Positions 42,966 to 53,534 are shown, numbered from the stretch's first letter. The stretch is DNA of 64,000 nucleotides from Cristatella mucedo (GCA_009760855.2 WPIO01000028.1:4643501-4707500), one strand, 5' to 3'. The notes: a model not told the origin generated them from the letters alone. Program-made: numbers and translations.

Positions 42966-43352
42966 ATGGTGCACAGAACTCGATGTGGACACTGGATGGA
43001 CAGAAAACAAGAGATTCAACCGATTGTTCAGCAGGAAAACCGAGATAGACTTAAAATATTGTTAAAAGACGTTCGAGCGACAACGGCTACTTTGCCACCA
43101 TTTTTAAGCGATCTCGGACTAGTAGGAAAAAAGAAGGAACGGGAAACCACGGCGAAATCCGAGCAGTTCATTGACTTCAGACAGCTTCCAGGAGCGAGCA
43201 GCGAACACTTTGAGAGCACCGTCAAGTACCAGGCTGCTAACGCTAATGGCTCGTTGCACAAAGAGCATTCCAGATGCGCAAGTAAACAGGCTTCACCGGG
43301 TTTTGCGTCTGCTTTGCAACTAACAGCTTACGGAAACCACCGACCATCTTAG
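42966..43352 (+). other. Unidentified 128-codon open frame
   Basis: A lysine- and glutamate-rich first half (VQQENRDRLKILLKDVRATT, KKKERETTAKSEQF) follows directly after an old LINE fragment. No family recognised. Could be a fossil transposon ORF. Confidence 0.25.
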
Positions 43353-44100
43353 TGGAAAAAACCTAAATGGAAAATGTACAGAAGTTTACCTATAGACAAG
43401 TTCTGGTCCGTGCAATTGAATTAATAATGTTAATCATAGCTGTATTGCGCCCTATGAGTATTCAATCTGTGCCTGGACACTTCTGATGCAATGGAAAGTA
43501 CCCTGAAGAGGGCTTTTCATCCATAGAAGTAAATAGGAGACCGGCTTGACGTTCCGGATATCCGCTTGAGCGAGTCAGAAAGGTAAGTGACATTGGCCTG
43601 ATAGTACGCTTGTTTTCCCCTGCATGCGAAGCTGTATTTCTTCTAGAGTGCTTGCGCACTTCTGTTGTTACAAGCTCTCTCTCTTCCAAAGGCAACCAAG
43701 ACATTTCAGGTACATCCGAGAGCGGGAAAATAGCCCGCTACCAGTTTTTCGTGCATTTTTTTTACACGATTGACGCTTCGAAGAAAGCATCTTCTACCAC
43801 TCGGTGCGCTACTGACAGCACTTGTCAATTTACGTAAAAGCGGAAATCTACCCAGATATGGCATTTAAGCAGTGGGTTACAGTTCAGCCTTAAGTATTTG
43901 CTTGCAAAGCGCACCTCTTGCAGCACGCACGCTCGTCCATTTTCGTAAATGTAGCCACGAAAATCTTCGATGCCGATTTACGCACTTGGTGGCTACGGAG
44001 ATGGACGGCCACGAATCCTAAGCGCGAAAGCAGAATTGGGAATCTCAGCACTAAAAGCAGGCGCACTCTGTTGATTTCAATGCATTAATCTGCATGACAA
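43353..44100. other. Nothing recognised
   Basis: No supported feature. Confidence 0.3.
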
Positions 44101-44149
44101 GTGGAAAAGCGCTCTGCTCGAGGGTCAGCTTTAAACTGGGGTTACGACC

Positions 44150-44600
44150 TTGACCTTCAACGGGCTTGCGAAGATTATCCCTCGAGCCAGCGCCGCGCCG
44201 CCAGGCTTGGTTATTCTGGCTTAACGCTGAGGATCGACGTTTCGCTTGCCAGCCGTTCGAGTCCTGTCGATTTGGACGAGGCGGCGTCGGCCGTCCATAG
44301 GTCTCATCAAGGCCTCTTGGCGTCTCACCTCGTCTTTAGCCGCCTCCAAGGCTTCCTCAAAAGCACGCCGTCTTGCCCAGCGGCCAAGGCTCGACGCCTC
44401 GACGCGGACGCCTCGCTCCTCTCGCGCGGCTGGGCTGGCTGTGCCGCAGCCGCCGCGCGGCGGCGGCGGCAGCGGCGCTCCCGGTCACTTGGGTGGCCGC
44501 TCCGCAGTAGGCCGCGACCAAACATCCGCGGAATTCTGCCGAACCCGACGAAACTCCAAAGCGAAGAGCAATTCATTAGGCGGCGAAGACCAATTCACTA
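44150..44600. promoter_or_regulatory. CpG-rich island
   Basis: High GC with many CpG and a CGG-rich core (about 44440-44475), open in several frames on both strands because of composition. It may be a promoter, but no adjacent exon was found. Confidence 0.35.
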
Positions 44601-44949
44601 GGCACTATACACACTAGGCACATACAGTCAGGCCGTATCCGCTGACCTATCGAGCAGCATTTGAATGTACTTAGTCTTGAGAGTGTGGACATCCTGAAGG
44701 CCCCTGTGTGTCAACGTCAGAAGAAAACGATAGAAATATCCAGCGTAAATGTTGTGGCCAACCAGCAGCCTGCTCCGAGTAATGCCGAGACTGCTGTGGA
44801 AACATGAAATGCGTTCACGACGGCAACAGGACTGAACTTACATGTGCTAATCGAGATATCAGGGGCGATAAGGTGACGATTGTAGCACAAGTACAAGCCA
44901 TAGTTAAAATGCACTACGTTGAAATAGGAAAACCTATGGTTCGGCTTGA

Positions 44950-45512
44950 GAAGCCAGTTGTATGGTTATAAACGAGAGCAAGGAAATGCTCGTAAAGTCG
45001 ATGTCCAGACATGAGCATACAGGTGATTATACGCGACAACAAGGGAATGCTTTGAACGCACAAGTGTCTGGTACTTTAGCCTTGACTGGCAATGTAAGGA
45101 ACAGACTGGCCGCTCTTCCTGAGTCGGTTACAGTCACTGCAGAGCCTGCGTCTGTCGTATCTTGCTTCGAGACTGCTGCTGTGCAAGCTGTCGAGTTTAT
45201 GGACTGCTGCTCCGATGCTAGCCACGACGCTTTACTTCTCTTCGTGTCTACTGCTGACGGGGTCAACGCTACGAGTAATGCAACTGCGGCTAGCCCTCTT
45301 CGCATGCGAGGTGAGGAACCATGTTTTGACCATTTTTTATGACGTGACAACGCTATAAGCCGCGTGCAAACGTTTAACTCTGACGATGAGGATTGCACAT
45401 TTATCTCTCGGGATGGTGAGCAATGGAGTGACATCGCCATGTGTCACATGCCGCTGCTTTACGCTGACGGAGAAAAACCGCTTGTCCATCTCACAAGCTC
45501 TGCGTTTCCAAG
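44950..45512 (+). pseudogene. Unidentified open frame of about 185 codons broken by one TGA
   Basis: The frame from 44950 runs to TGA at 45340-45342, and then the same frame stays open to 45512. The second half reads SDDEDCTFISRDGEQWSDIA...PLLYADGEKP, which looks protein-like. The first half is Ala/Ser/Val-rich. No domain recognised. It lies just upstream of a LINE-A fragment and could be part of an old element. Confidence 0.3.
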
Positions 45513-45744
45513 ATGACTTATCTTCCGGTTATTTACTTGGAGAAGCTCCTTATTCTTCGCATCATGACGTCTGCGCGGCTTACCCGGCGATGATTCCGTT
45601 GATTTTGCGACTTGCTGTTTGAAGTGCTGTGATCTTCTTAACCAGGCATGTCAGCCAACTTCGTGCAGCTGCGATCATTCCACAGTTGCTGAATCGGCGT
45701 GTCCTAGCAACGAGCGTATTGGAGTTCCTATTCCGATTCGCAGT

Positions 45745-46257
45745 ACAGCTTTGCAAAACTCTGTGACTACGCTTGTCAGTCGTGAGCGTCACAATTTTCC
45801 ACATCATACCACTTCTCGCCAACCTGCAATGGCTCCCAGTCAACCACGCATCGATTTAAAGGTTCTGTCACTCACGTTTAGGTGCTTTAATTTTTTAGCG
45901 CCAGCCTACTTATCACATATACTCACCCCAAACTAGGCATCGTGCCACCCGCTTTTCGGAGTCTAATCATTTACCTATACCTATCAAATCTGTACAAATC
46001 TCAAATCCTTTGGAGTCCGTGCCGTCAGTTCTTATGCTCTCAAAGCCTGGAACTCACTCCAACTTACGTCACGACATCCCCTGACTTGACCACATTTAAA
46101 AATAAATTAAAAACGCATCTATTTATCACAGCATTTATGGGTCCATGTGATTCCTCCTTTGTGTGCTTATGCGTGCTGACAATGTGCATGCTGCCACTAG
46201 CCATTCTTGCATGCCGACCCTATGCATGTCACCCCTAACCATGTTATGCTAGTTGTC
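45745..46257 (+). mobile_element. LINE-A fragment, left part
   Basis: C-terminal ORF (PLLANLQWLPVNHASI...LAPAYLSHI) and start of the 3' UTR, interrupted by LINE-B at 46258. Confidence 0.85.
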
Positions 46258-46540
46258 ATCGATGTATCTATGTATCTCCGTCTGTAACTCCACAAAGTCA
46301 TAAAGACCATGTGGGTGTTACGCAGGAGAGTTTTGCATAGTGCACTCACAGCCTAAGCGGCTTTCGGTACGCATTCGGTAGCCAACAGACGTCGTCTCAC
46401 ACAACATTGAGAAAGTGGGAAGCATAGCAGAGTCAGGAGAGCAGTTGAGGTAGTGAGTAGCATGGAAGTAGCAGCTCAGGACCGCTGAAAAGGATGAGCC
46501 ATAGTCGGCAGTAGGAGAGTAGTTGTTGCTGCGTAAGAAA
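46258..46540 (-). mobile_element. LINE-B 3' end inserted in LINE-A
   Basis: Reverse complement of the 285-bp LINE-B 3' UTR, starting with its tail (GATGTATCTATGTATC) and ending at GTTGTTGCTGCGTAAG. LINE-A continues on both sides. Confidence 0.88.
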
Positions 46541-46660
46541 GTATGCTACCACTATTCATTCGATCTTGCTTCTTTTGCAGCAAATGTAAAGTGCCTACAA
46601 AAAGATTAAGTTATCTGAGGGCGCTATTTCAAATGTATTATTATTGTTATTATTATTAAC
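46541..46660 (+). mobile_element. LINE-A fragment, right part with tail
   Basis: Resumes the 3' UTR (TATGCTACCACTATTCATTC), hairpin and (ATT)n after the LINE-B insertion. Confidence 0.85.
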
Positions 46661-47366
46661 CCTAGCTGCTCACTGCATTTTGAATATGTGCCAATGAATG
46701 TAAGCTCCAGCAGCTGTCTGCTGCTGCTGCTGGCCGGTGTTTCTCGGTACCCGCACACTGTTTAGCTGAACGAAAGGGAGAAAAGACTAGATTGCTCAGA
46801 CCACGCAGATAAGGAGAGTGGCAAATCACGGTCACAATCGTTCGTGCAATAGTGCAAAAAGGTCTGCTCTTTCTTGCTTTGCCTGTACTAATCGAGCTCT
46901 AATTTTGAAATTGTTGGCGCTATCTATATATAGGACAGAGCTGCAGCTCTAGACGCTCCCCAGCAGTCCCAAGTGAAGTGCTAACCACCTGGACGAGCGA
47001 TGAAACTGGGGATGCATTGCAGCCCCAGCTCTTTGCGGCGGCACCTGTCGGAATTGATGAAAATCAAGACAATACAGCTACAATGACAGCTGCAAAAAAG
47101 ACTTTTGATAATCCTCCATCTTAATTTATGCTGGGCCTAGCGGGATGGCTAAGCCGAGCACAGACACCTGCCACTGTTTTGTTAGGTTTCATCTATTGGC
47201 GGCTGCCTTAATTTAATGACGGGCAGCGAGACTTCGGCGCCTGACATAAGCTAGATTATGACTGATTATGATTATGACTATATCATTCGCGGTTCCTGGA
47301 CTACAAAGGCTCGGAGCAGCTTTAGTCATAATATGCGATTCCTCGGCATAAAAGCCCAAAGCAAGT
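46661..47366. other. Nothing recognised
   Basis: No supported feature. Confidence 0.3.
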
Positions 47367-47367
47367 A

Positions 47368-47829
47368 CAGTATTTTACCATGTGTATAAGCCCCTCCCCA
47401 AATTTGTGAACCAATATTTTGGAAAAAAAATATTTTTATTCAATAACTGGATGAACTGAACAATATCAAGAGTCATGATAATCATTAATGTCACTACCAC
47501 TATCTTCTGCATCGGGAATGGTGGTAATGCCTTCTCCATCTTCCTCATTCATATCAAAGGCTTGAAATTTGGTGAAAACTTGGTTACCATCGTTGTCGTC
47601 GTCACTCTCTTCATAGATTGCTCGACTAGTCAGTCATCTGCCGTTCAGTCCGTTGCATTTGCTATGCCACAAATGCATTCAAATACCTGAAATGCATTCA
47701 AAGCAGGTACGTTGTTTAGTTAAATATTAAAGCAAAGCATAAAGTAACTTCCCATGTTTTATGTCCCCTCTCCCTTATCTAACCACAAATTTTGATGGGA
47801 AATGGGGGCTAATACGTGGTAAAATACGG
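47368..47829 (-). mobile_element. Deleted pogo/Tigger-like (Tc1/mariner superfamily) element
   Basis: Terminal inverted repeats: left CAGTATTTTACCATGTGTAT; right, in reverse complement, CCGTATTTTACCACGTATTA, both continuing with CCCC and AAATTTG-like matches. The flanks are TA on both sides (47366-47367 and 47830-47831), the expected target duplication. Inside, on the - strand, is a worn transposase C-terminus (CGIANATD, then EESDDDNDGNQ and an acidic tail ending INDYHDS), like pogo/Tigger proteins. At 462 bp the DDE core is gone, so the copy is non-autonomous. Confidence 0.8.
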
Positions 47830-47899
47830 TAATATTTAGGATAGTTCTTGGTTTAGAGCCAATCAGTTCAGCGGTACCATTGGGCATCACGGGGAGAGA

Positions 47900-48470
47900 C
47901 GCCGTTCGCTACGGCTGCTGCTAGACGCCTGCAGCTCTCCGCGGCTACTGAAAAGACGGCTCTTCGCTGCGGATATGGACTTTTTACGTTAAACTTCGGG
48001 CGCCGTTCGTACCTATGCCCGTTACCCTACCGTCGGTTTATCAGGGTGCATTTGCGCTGCACCTTCTAGTCATTGGTCGCGCTACTCGAGGCTTCCGACT
48101 TCTCGGCTGCTTCCGACGCGTCGCAGAGCGCCGGCTGAATTCCGCGCGCTCGCCCTAAGGACTTTAGTGAGCAGTCGCCGCAGCGTGCGTGTGCAACGGC
48201 TGCTCGACTGCTCGCGAAACGGCGCTCTCGACGGCCCGCTCGCGGGGAACGAAGCGCGCCTCACGGCGGCCGCGGCGGATCTGGGAATCGCGTCGCGGCG
48301 GAACGTGGGAAAATCCAGAGCCGCGTGCGTCCTAGCGACTCGGCGGCGCCTCGGCGCGTCCGCTACAGCGACGGCGTCTTAGACCGAAAGTCGCAAGTGG
48401 CAAGTCTCGGGTCTCCTCCGCCCCCCAACCTCGGGATGGAGAGCGACAGCTACATGCAGGTTAGCTTCTG
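47900..48470 (+). promoter_or_regulatory. CpG-rich island preceding a possible first exon
   Basis: Strong CpG enrichment from about 48080 to 48450 ends at the ATG of the 48436 exon candidate. Direction is inferred from that exon only. Confidence 0.45.
48436..48459 (+). CDS. Candidate first coding exon, unknown gene
   Basis: ATG and 7 codons (MESDSYMQ) end at CAG|GTTAGC, directly after a CpG island. No following exon was recognised to 64000. Short and unproven. Confidence 0.3.
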
Positions 48471-48479
48471 AGCCGTCGT

Positions 48480-49530
48480 CCTTTTATATTGAGCCTACTC
48501 AACCTGGAGCGGTTGGGGTGCTTATTCCAGTCGCTGCAGAGTTTTTATCCTACGCATCGCTGAGCCGGTCACTCCATTCTTCATCCCCGAGCTCTTCACT
48601 CCCGCTCGGCTAAGCTGGCTGAAATGTAAGATCGATGCCGATTCGTCGACTTGGCGGGCTATCGGGCCTGCCGCTGTCGGCGCGGCGGTGGCGCCGGTGG
48701 GTGCAGAAGGGGGCGATGATTATTCTACTTGGACGGGTGAGAAGGAGCAGCGAGGGGAGGACGGCTTCAAGAGAAGGTTTCCACCTGTCGAGAACTTCAA
48801 ACTGTCGAGCCTCCCTGGTAGCAATGCGGCGTGATCATTTGCGCGCTTGTCTGAGTAATTTCCCAGCAAGTTTCTTCTTTGCGATATAACTGCAGCCATT
48901 TCTCAGGAACCGGAAGTGCGTTATCGGAGCAATCACCAGAAAGCGCTGCTCGCGGTCGCTGAGCACCTGCGGCGAGTATCCAAGATAACACGCTACGGCG
49001 CGAGTGCGCTCCTTCGTCGTTCCCGCTCCGCCCAATGGTGGGCGTGATGTTTACGTTGCTTCGCTGAGCGGTCGGCGGCAGCGAATTCGATTGTAGACGC
49101 CGCTATGGAAAGTCTGCACACCGTCGAGAGTCGGCGTCTCGTTTTGCACGCCCTCTGCAGCGGCGCGAGCCCAGCGCTCGCTCTCCGCAAAACCTACAAA
49201 CCCCTCCTACCTAACGTATCAACTGTGTCTTTCCATGAAACATTGAGCGAATACTGCGAGCATTCTGCGTTCATTGGCAAGAATTACACAGTCGGCCAAA
49301 AACGATCAAGTACTGCAACCTGGAGGACCAAATTGCAGGCGACGCAATGAAAGCGACTTCTACCCGCGTGTGAAAATGGCCCCGGGCTAGTGTAGATTGC
49401 AGTGTGCTGCACAAAATTTGCGCTAGCACCTATTTAAAAGTTACTTCCGGCGATTCACGGAAAAAAGTAGACATTCACCGGTCCTTTCAGAGAGCGAGCG
49501 CAGGTTTGTGCGCACCTAAAGTGTGAATGA
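48480..49530. other. Nothing recognised
   Basis: GC-balanced sequence with scattered CpG. No supported exon or repeat. The LTR element begins at 49537. Confidence 0.3.
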
Positions 49531-49531
49531 G

Positions 49532-49536
49532 CAAGC
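49532..49536. repeat. Target-site duplication CAAGC (left)
   Basis: CAAGC abuts the left LTR and recurs at 53890-53894 after the right LTR. Confidence 0.92.
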
Positions 49537-49891
49537 TGTTGTTTGGTCGCACAGTAGAGAACCAGCCGATGCCCAACACCGACAGTTTATTCCCAATACA
49601 CGGAGCCCTAGAGCGCACGGCTCCCCTCAGCCACTACTCTCACGCGACTCCCCTCCCCTGGTCGACTCCGATGACTCATCGACCACAACGGTGCACCGGC
49701 CGACCCTGATAGTGAATCCACCATCTGGCCACCAGCTGGTTACCGGCCTGTGTCCATACCACATCACAGGCGGACCACAGCTGTGCACCGGCCCCTCTCG
49801 GTGGTGCTTCAAACAGCTCACCAGTGGCTTATCAGACATACAATACATACATACGAACTACATATACATACATACGTACATACTAACTACA
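49537..49891 (-). repeat. 3' LTR (355 bp)
   Basis: On the + strand it starts TGTTGTTTGGTCG and ends AACTACA, so the element strand has TG...CA ends. It differs from the other LTR at two positions by eye (C for T in the ACAACGGTGC segment; T for G near the end). Confidence 0.96.
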
Positions 49892-49969
49892 CGCTCCCTT
49901 GACCTTAAGGTCACAAATTTGCAGCACCAACACATGTAGCTGCAAGGTACAGAGCAGCAATGAGCAAGC

Positions 49970-52723
49970 CTATCTGGTCAGGACATAGTCATCGTACCGG
50001 CGGGGAAGTGTCACAGCGCGCCTGGGCCGCTGTACTGGTTCAGCTCTGTCCCCTTCAGGTGCAGGGGGCGCCTCTTCCTGCCCTGGTACGAGACGCAAGT
50101 CGGACACATGGTGATGCACACCGTCGATCTCGATTCCCAGGCCCTGGCCCTCACTGGTTACCGTGCCCTCGGGCCACTCGGTCGTGCAACGAGCGCCGGC
50201 AGGCTTCACAAAGACTCGCTGGCCGACCGCATATTGAGTAGTCCTCGGGCCCTGATCTGTCTGTGCTCTGAAGAGGGGGCTTTTCCACTCATAGGAGAAC
50301 AGCCTTCTGCAGGGCACCGATTCCTCGTGCAACCCGGCTGTTGGCGAGATGTTGTACCAATACACCATCATCAGGACGTTCTTGCCCGTGCGAGCCGCCA
50401 TTCCCTTGATCGTCCTGTGGTTTCGCTCAACGATACCGTTGCCGGAGGGTTTATGGGCGCAACGGTATATGGGCTCCACGCCCCAGCGGTCGCAAAGACT
50501 GCGAAAAGCTGTTGAGCGAAAGCTCGCACCGTTGTCCATGAGCAGCTGCTGCGGAGGGCCACGCTCCCTAAAAATTTCGCCCAGATTTTGCACCAAAGAG
50601 TTTTCTCCCTCGTCGGGTATCCGCCTCCAAATAGCGAAACGGCTCGGTCCACAATTTACCACGATCAGATATTGTTGACCCTTGAAATGCGTTACGTCGC
50701 AGGCCAGGCGCTGCCAATTCTCGCTCACATTCAGCACGCCTGGACTCCATGCGACTGCTGCAGGATCGATCGACTTGCAACGAGGGCAGACCTTCACGAC
50801 GGCTTCGATGTCCTTTCGCCGGATAGTAGCTTTCGGGTGGCACATTCTGGCAAGGTACAGTGTCCTTTCAACTCCAAAGTGGTGAAGGCTGTGGAAACTC
50901 TTTAGGTCGACGCCGACCGCCGGCGAAGACGCCTGCTCTGGAACAGCGAGACAGCTTACATTCGCCCTCATCCATTTCTGAGCGACGCGGGTCAGCTGGT
51001 CGGCTTTATTGGTGGATGATCGCACCAGAACTACGGAAGCCTTCAGTCCACACTCCGACACCGTGTCAGCTATCAGTGCTAGCCTGCGTTTGATAAGCGC
51101 CTCTCCCATGCCGTGGGCTCGTACAGGCTTATCTCCAACCAGCAGTGACCGTAGCCATCCGTGAACAGTTGCTGAATCTGTCCGAATCTCCACCTGCCGT
51201 GATGACCAAGCAATGGCCAGATTGAGGCCCTTGATGACAGCCTCCAGCTCAGCAAGATTGATGTGGGCTACATCGTCAGCTTTTCGCAGCCAGGAGGCAT
51301 CCTCGACGATTCTTCCTCCTATATCCAGGCATGTGCCGATAGCAAGGCTGCTGGCATCACACCAGAGGATGCCACTATCCAGATTCGGCACATTCCAAAT
51401 GCCTGAGACTGGATCGTCGGCATGCAATCGCTGCATCAATTCACTCGCCATGGCTATGACATTTTCACCAACGACTGAGTCCCAACCGACATCGCCAGAG
51501 GCTTGCTTTAAGTAACTGCAGGCCGGGAGAAGCCAGCCTGCGATTGGGAAATGCCCGATCAGCTGCCCGCACCACGAAAACAGCTGGCGTCGCGATGGGG
51601 CGTTGGGCAATGCGCTCACCACGTTATCGCGGCGCCAACGAAACTCCTCACCTTCCTTTGGCCTGCACACGCGAAGGCCAAGGACCCTTCCAGCAGCGAG
51701 GCTTTCTGTCGGCTTAGCCTCCAAACCAAATATTCGTAGCAAGTCGATTACCTCACCATTCGAGACGACGCTGTTATTGACAACAATTATTTTCGGGGCG
51801 ACATTAAGTCCGAAACCTAGTCGTGTGAGGCAGTACCGACGGCCTTTGTACTCCACGACCTGATATTGCCAGAGAGCTGGATCAACATGCACCTGCAAGT
51901 ATGCTTTTCGCAGGTCAATTATGCTCACGCTCTCGCCCAGCCGTCGCCACGCTCTGAGCTTAGTGCTACACACATCGCCACCAGCCGTGTGACTCGATAT
52001 AAACTGATTAAGTTCTCGGTAGTCCATCACGGGCCTCACTTTGCCCTTACTTGCCTGTACGACGGCCATTAGAGGGATCAGGCCACCACAATGACCAGCG
52101 AACGGCTGCAACCAGCCTTCCTTGATCCACTCTTCCACCTCCTTTTCGTAGTCGCCACGAATTTCCTCTCCCACATGATATGAAGCGACATGGTTCGTCA
52201 ATTGGGGGACGACACAACGATTCGTCCACTCCCACTTGACTGACCAGCGCCCCCGATGGAAAACTGCCTTAAAGTCCTTGTCCTCAATCAGTACGTCAGC
52301 GGCCGACGATGCTACAGCACGTTTGACACTAGGAGACGCCACTACTGCTGCCTCGGAACGGTGTGCTGGCTCTGGAACTCTCCTTTGGCACATGAACTCA
52401 ACATGACCAGCGGAAGGATCGATAATCACGCCGCCTAGGAGTTCAATGGCATCCTTACCGAGTAGTAACCCGAAACCAGGAAGAACATCTGACACAAGGC
52501 AGTCCAGCACTATGGTTCGTCCGCAGAGGGCTACCGTAGCGACGCACGTGGATTTGCAGACAGCCGTGGCGCTATTCATCATCACGACCTCCTTACACGC
52601 TCGCCTCACCCTCGCAGGGTCCGCAAGCGTCGCCGAAATGATGGACCTCGAGCACCCAGTATCCACGAGCGCAGACGCCTCGGAGTTTTCGATGAGGACA
52701 TGTACCGAAGGAAGGCGCGCCAT
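49970..52723 (-). CDS. pol: Retrotransposon pol polyprotein (PR-RT-RH-IN), RT catalytic box deleted
   Basis: 917 codons from the first Met; real translation would enter from gag by frameshift. Protease: LVDTGCSRS near residue 20. RT: SIIDLRKAYLQVHV and RLGFGLNVAPKI, then directly IVVNNSVVS at about residue 311. The segment of roughly 30 residues that should contain YxDD is missing without a frame break. RNase H: WCDASSLAIG, LAELEAVIKGLN and RTDSATVHGWL keep D, E and D. Integrase: an HHCC finger (HH...CPRC), CDVTHFKG, LMDNGASF and GIVERNHRTIK with exact D-35-E spacing. The C-terminus resembles the integrase tail that binds chromatin or DNA. Protein made from this copy would lack polymerase activity. 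Confidence 0.93.
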   Translation of the reverse strand: MARLPSVHVLIENSEASALVDTGCSRSIISATLADPARVRRACKEVVMMNSATAVCKSTCVATVALCGRTIVLDCLVSDVLPGFGLLLGKDAIELLGGVIIDPSAGHVEFMCQRRVPEPAHRSEAAVVASPSVKRAVASSAADVLIEDKDFKAVFHRGRWSVKWEWTNRCVVPQLTNHVASYHVGEEIRGDYEKEVEEWIKEGWLQPFAGHCGGLIPLMAVVQASKGKVRPVMDYRELNQFISSHTAGGDVCSTKLRAWRRLGESVSIIDLRKAYLQVHVDPALWQYQVVEYKGRRYCLTRLGFGLNVAPKIIVVNNSVVSNGEVIDLLRIFGLEAKPTESLAAGRVLGLRVCRPKEGEEFRWRRDNVVSALPNAPSRRQLFSWCGQLIGHFPIAGWLLPACSYLKQASGDVGWDSVVGENVIAMASELMQRLHADDPVSGIWNVPNLDSGILWCDASSLAIGTCLDIGGRIVEDASWLRKADDVAHINLAELEAVIKGLNLAIAWSSRQVEIRTDSATVHGWLRSLLVGDKPVRAHGMGEALIKRRLALIADTVSECGLKASVVLVRSSTNKADQLTRVAQKWMRANVSCLAVPEQASSPAVGVDLKSFHSLHHFGVERTLYLARMCHPKATIRRKDIEAVVKVCPRCKSIDPAAVAWSPGVLNVSENWQRLACDVTHFKGQQYLIVVNCGPSRFAIWRRIPDEGENSLVQNLGEIFRERGPPQQLLMDNGASFRSTAFRSLCDRWGVEPIYRCAHKPSGNGIVERNHRTIKGMAARTGKNVLMMVYWYNISPTAGLHEESVPCRRLFSYEWKSPLFRAQTDQGPRTTQYAVGQRVFVKPAGARCTTEWPEGTVTSEGQGLGIEIDGVHHHVSDLRLVPGQEEAPPAPEGDRAEPVQRPRRAVTLPRRYDDYVLTR

Positions 52724-52764
52724 AACGGAGGGGAAAGCACCGGCGCAGTAATGCGTGCTCTCCC

Positions 52765-53493
52765 CTACTCGTTTTTTGGCCAGTTTGGTACGACGGCCCG
52801 ATCCGAGCAGTTAGCAGCGAGATGTTGAATGCTCCCACAGACGTAGCAGTGTCTCCCGCGACCACGGCGAGCCGCTTTAGAAGGACAATCACGGCTTAAG
52901 TGCCAAACAGCCTTGCACAGGAAACACACATCTCTGTTAGTCGGTGCCTGGGGAGGCCATACCGAACGAGAACCGGATGCGAAGCAACTTTCTGCCGCCT
53001 TCGGAATGCTGACGCTCGCCTTTACTATGACGTGAGCCTTCTCGACAAGAACATCTGCAGGCATTTCCGCGAGGTTGCATGAGGCTTGGAGGTGCCTCTT
53101 TGCGGCCTCCGGCAGCCCAGCGACAAAGGCGCATTTGACAAAATCACCGGCCACCAGCCTAGCCAACCGATTCAAGTCCGCCTAAAAGCCATCCACATTT
53201 TCACCTTCAGCAAGGCGACGCGAGGCGAATTCCTCGTAGGTATCGAAGCGATTCGGCGAGAATGCTGCCAGCAGCGCTTTTCTTACCGTGGCGTAGTCTT
53301 CCTTAGCCGCCTCGGGGCCGCCATCGTAGACCGCATATGCCACACGTGTAAGGAATAGCGGTAGGAAATTTTGCAAGTCATCAACTCCTTGCATCTTGGC
53401 CAATCTTTCGAACCGATTTATCCATTCAGCGAAGTCTCCGTTGCCGTCGAATTGCGAAATTTTTGCTTCCATCAGTTGTACTTTCAGACTCAT
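52765..53493 (-). pseudogene. gag: Retrotransposon gag with two CCHC knuckles, interrupted by TAG
   Basis: Starts at ATG 53493 (MSLKVQLMEAKISQFDGNGD), a capsid-like segment common in Gypsy Gag (FAEWINRFERLAKM). A TAG at 53182-53184 interrupts the frame, which then continues (ADLNRLARLV). Two zinc knuckles follow: CFLCKAVWHLSRDC and CYVCGSIQHLAANC. The frame ends with TAG at 52765-52767 just after the slippery site. Gag would form the particle that packages the RNA. The internal stop makes this copy defective unless read through. Confidence 0.9.
52771..52777 (-). promoter_or_regulatory. Programmed -1 ribosomal frameshift site A AAA AAC
   Basis: Six A then C on the - strand, in gag phase as CCA AAA AAC GAG TAG. 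Slipping back one base avoids the gag stop and enters the pol frame with no stop before pol Met at 52723. Confidence 0.85.
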
Positions 53494-53534
53494 CTTTATA
53501 TGGACCGCACAGTCGCTCCCGCCGAGAAATAGCT

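Noticed and set aside
49627-49848. Short frames inside the LTRs (73 codons, both copies)
   Set aside because: Same LTR sequence in both places; no similarity to any protein I know.
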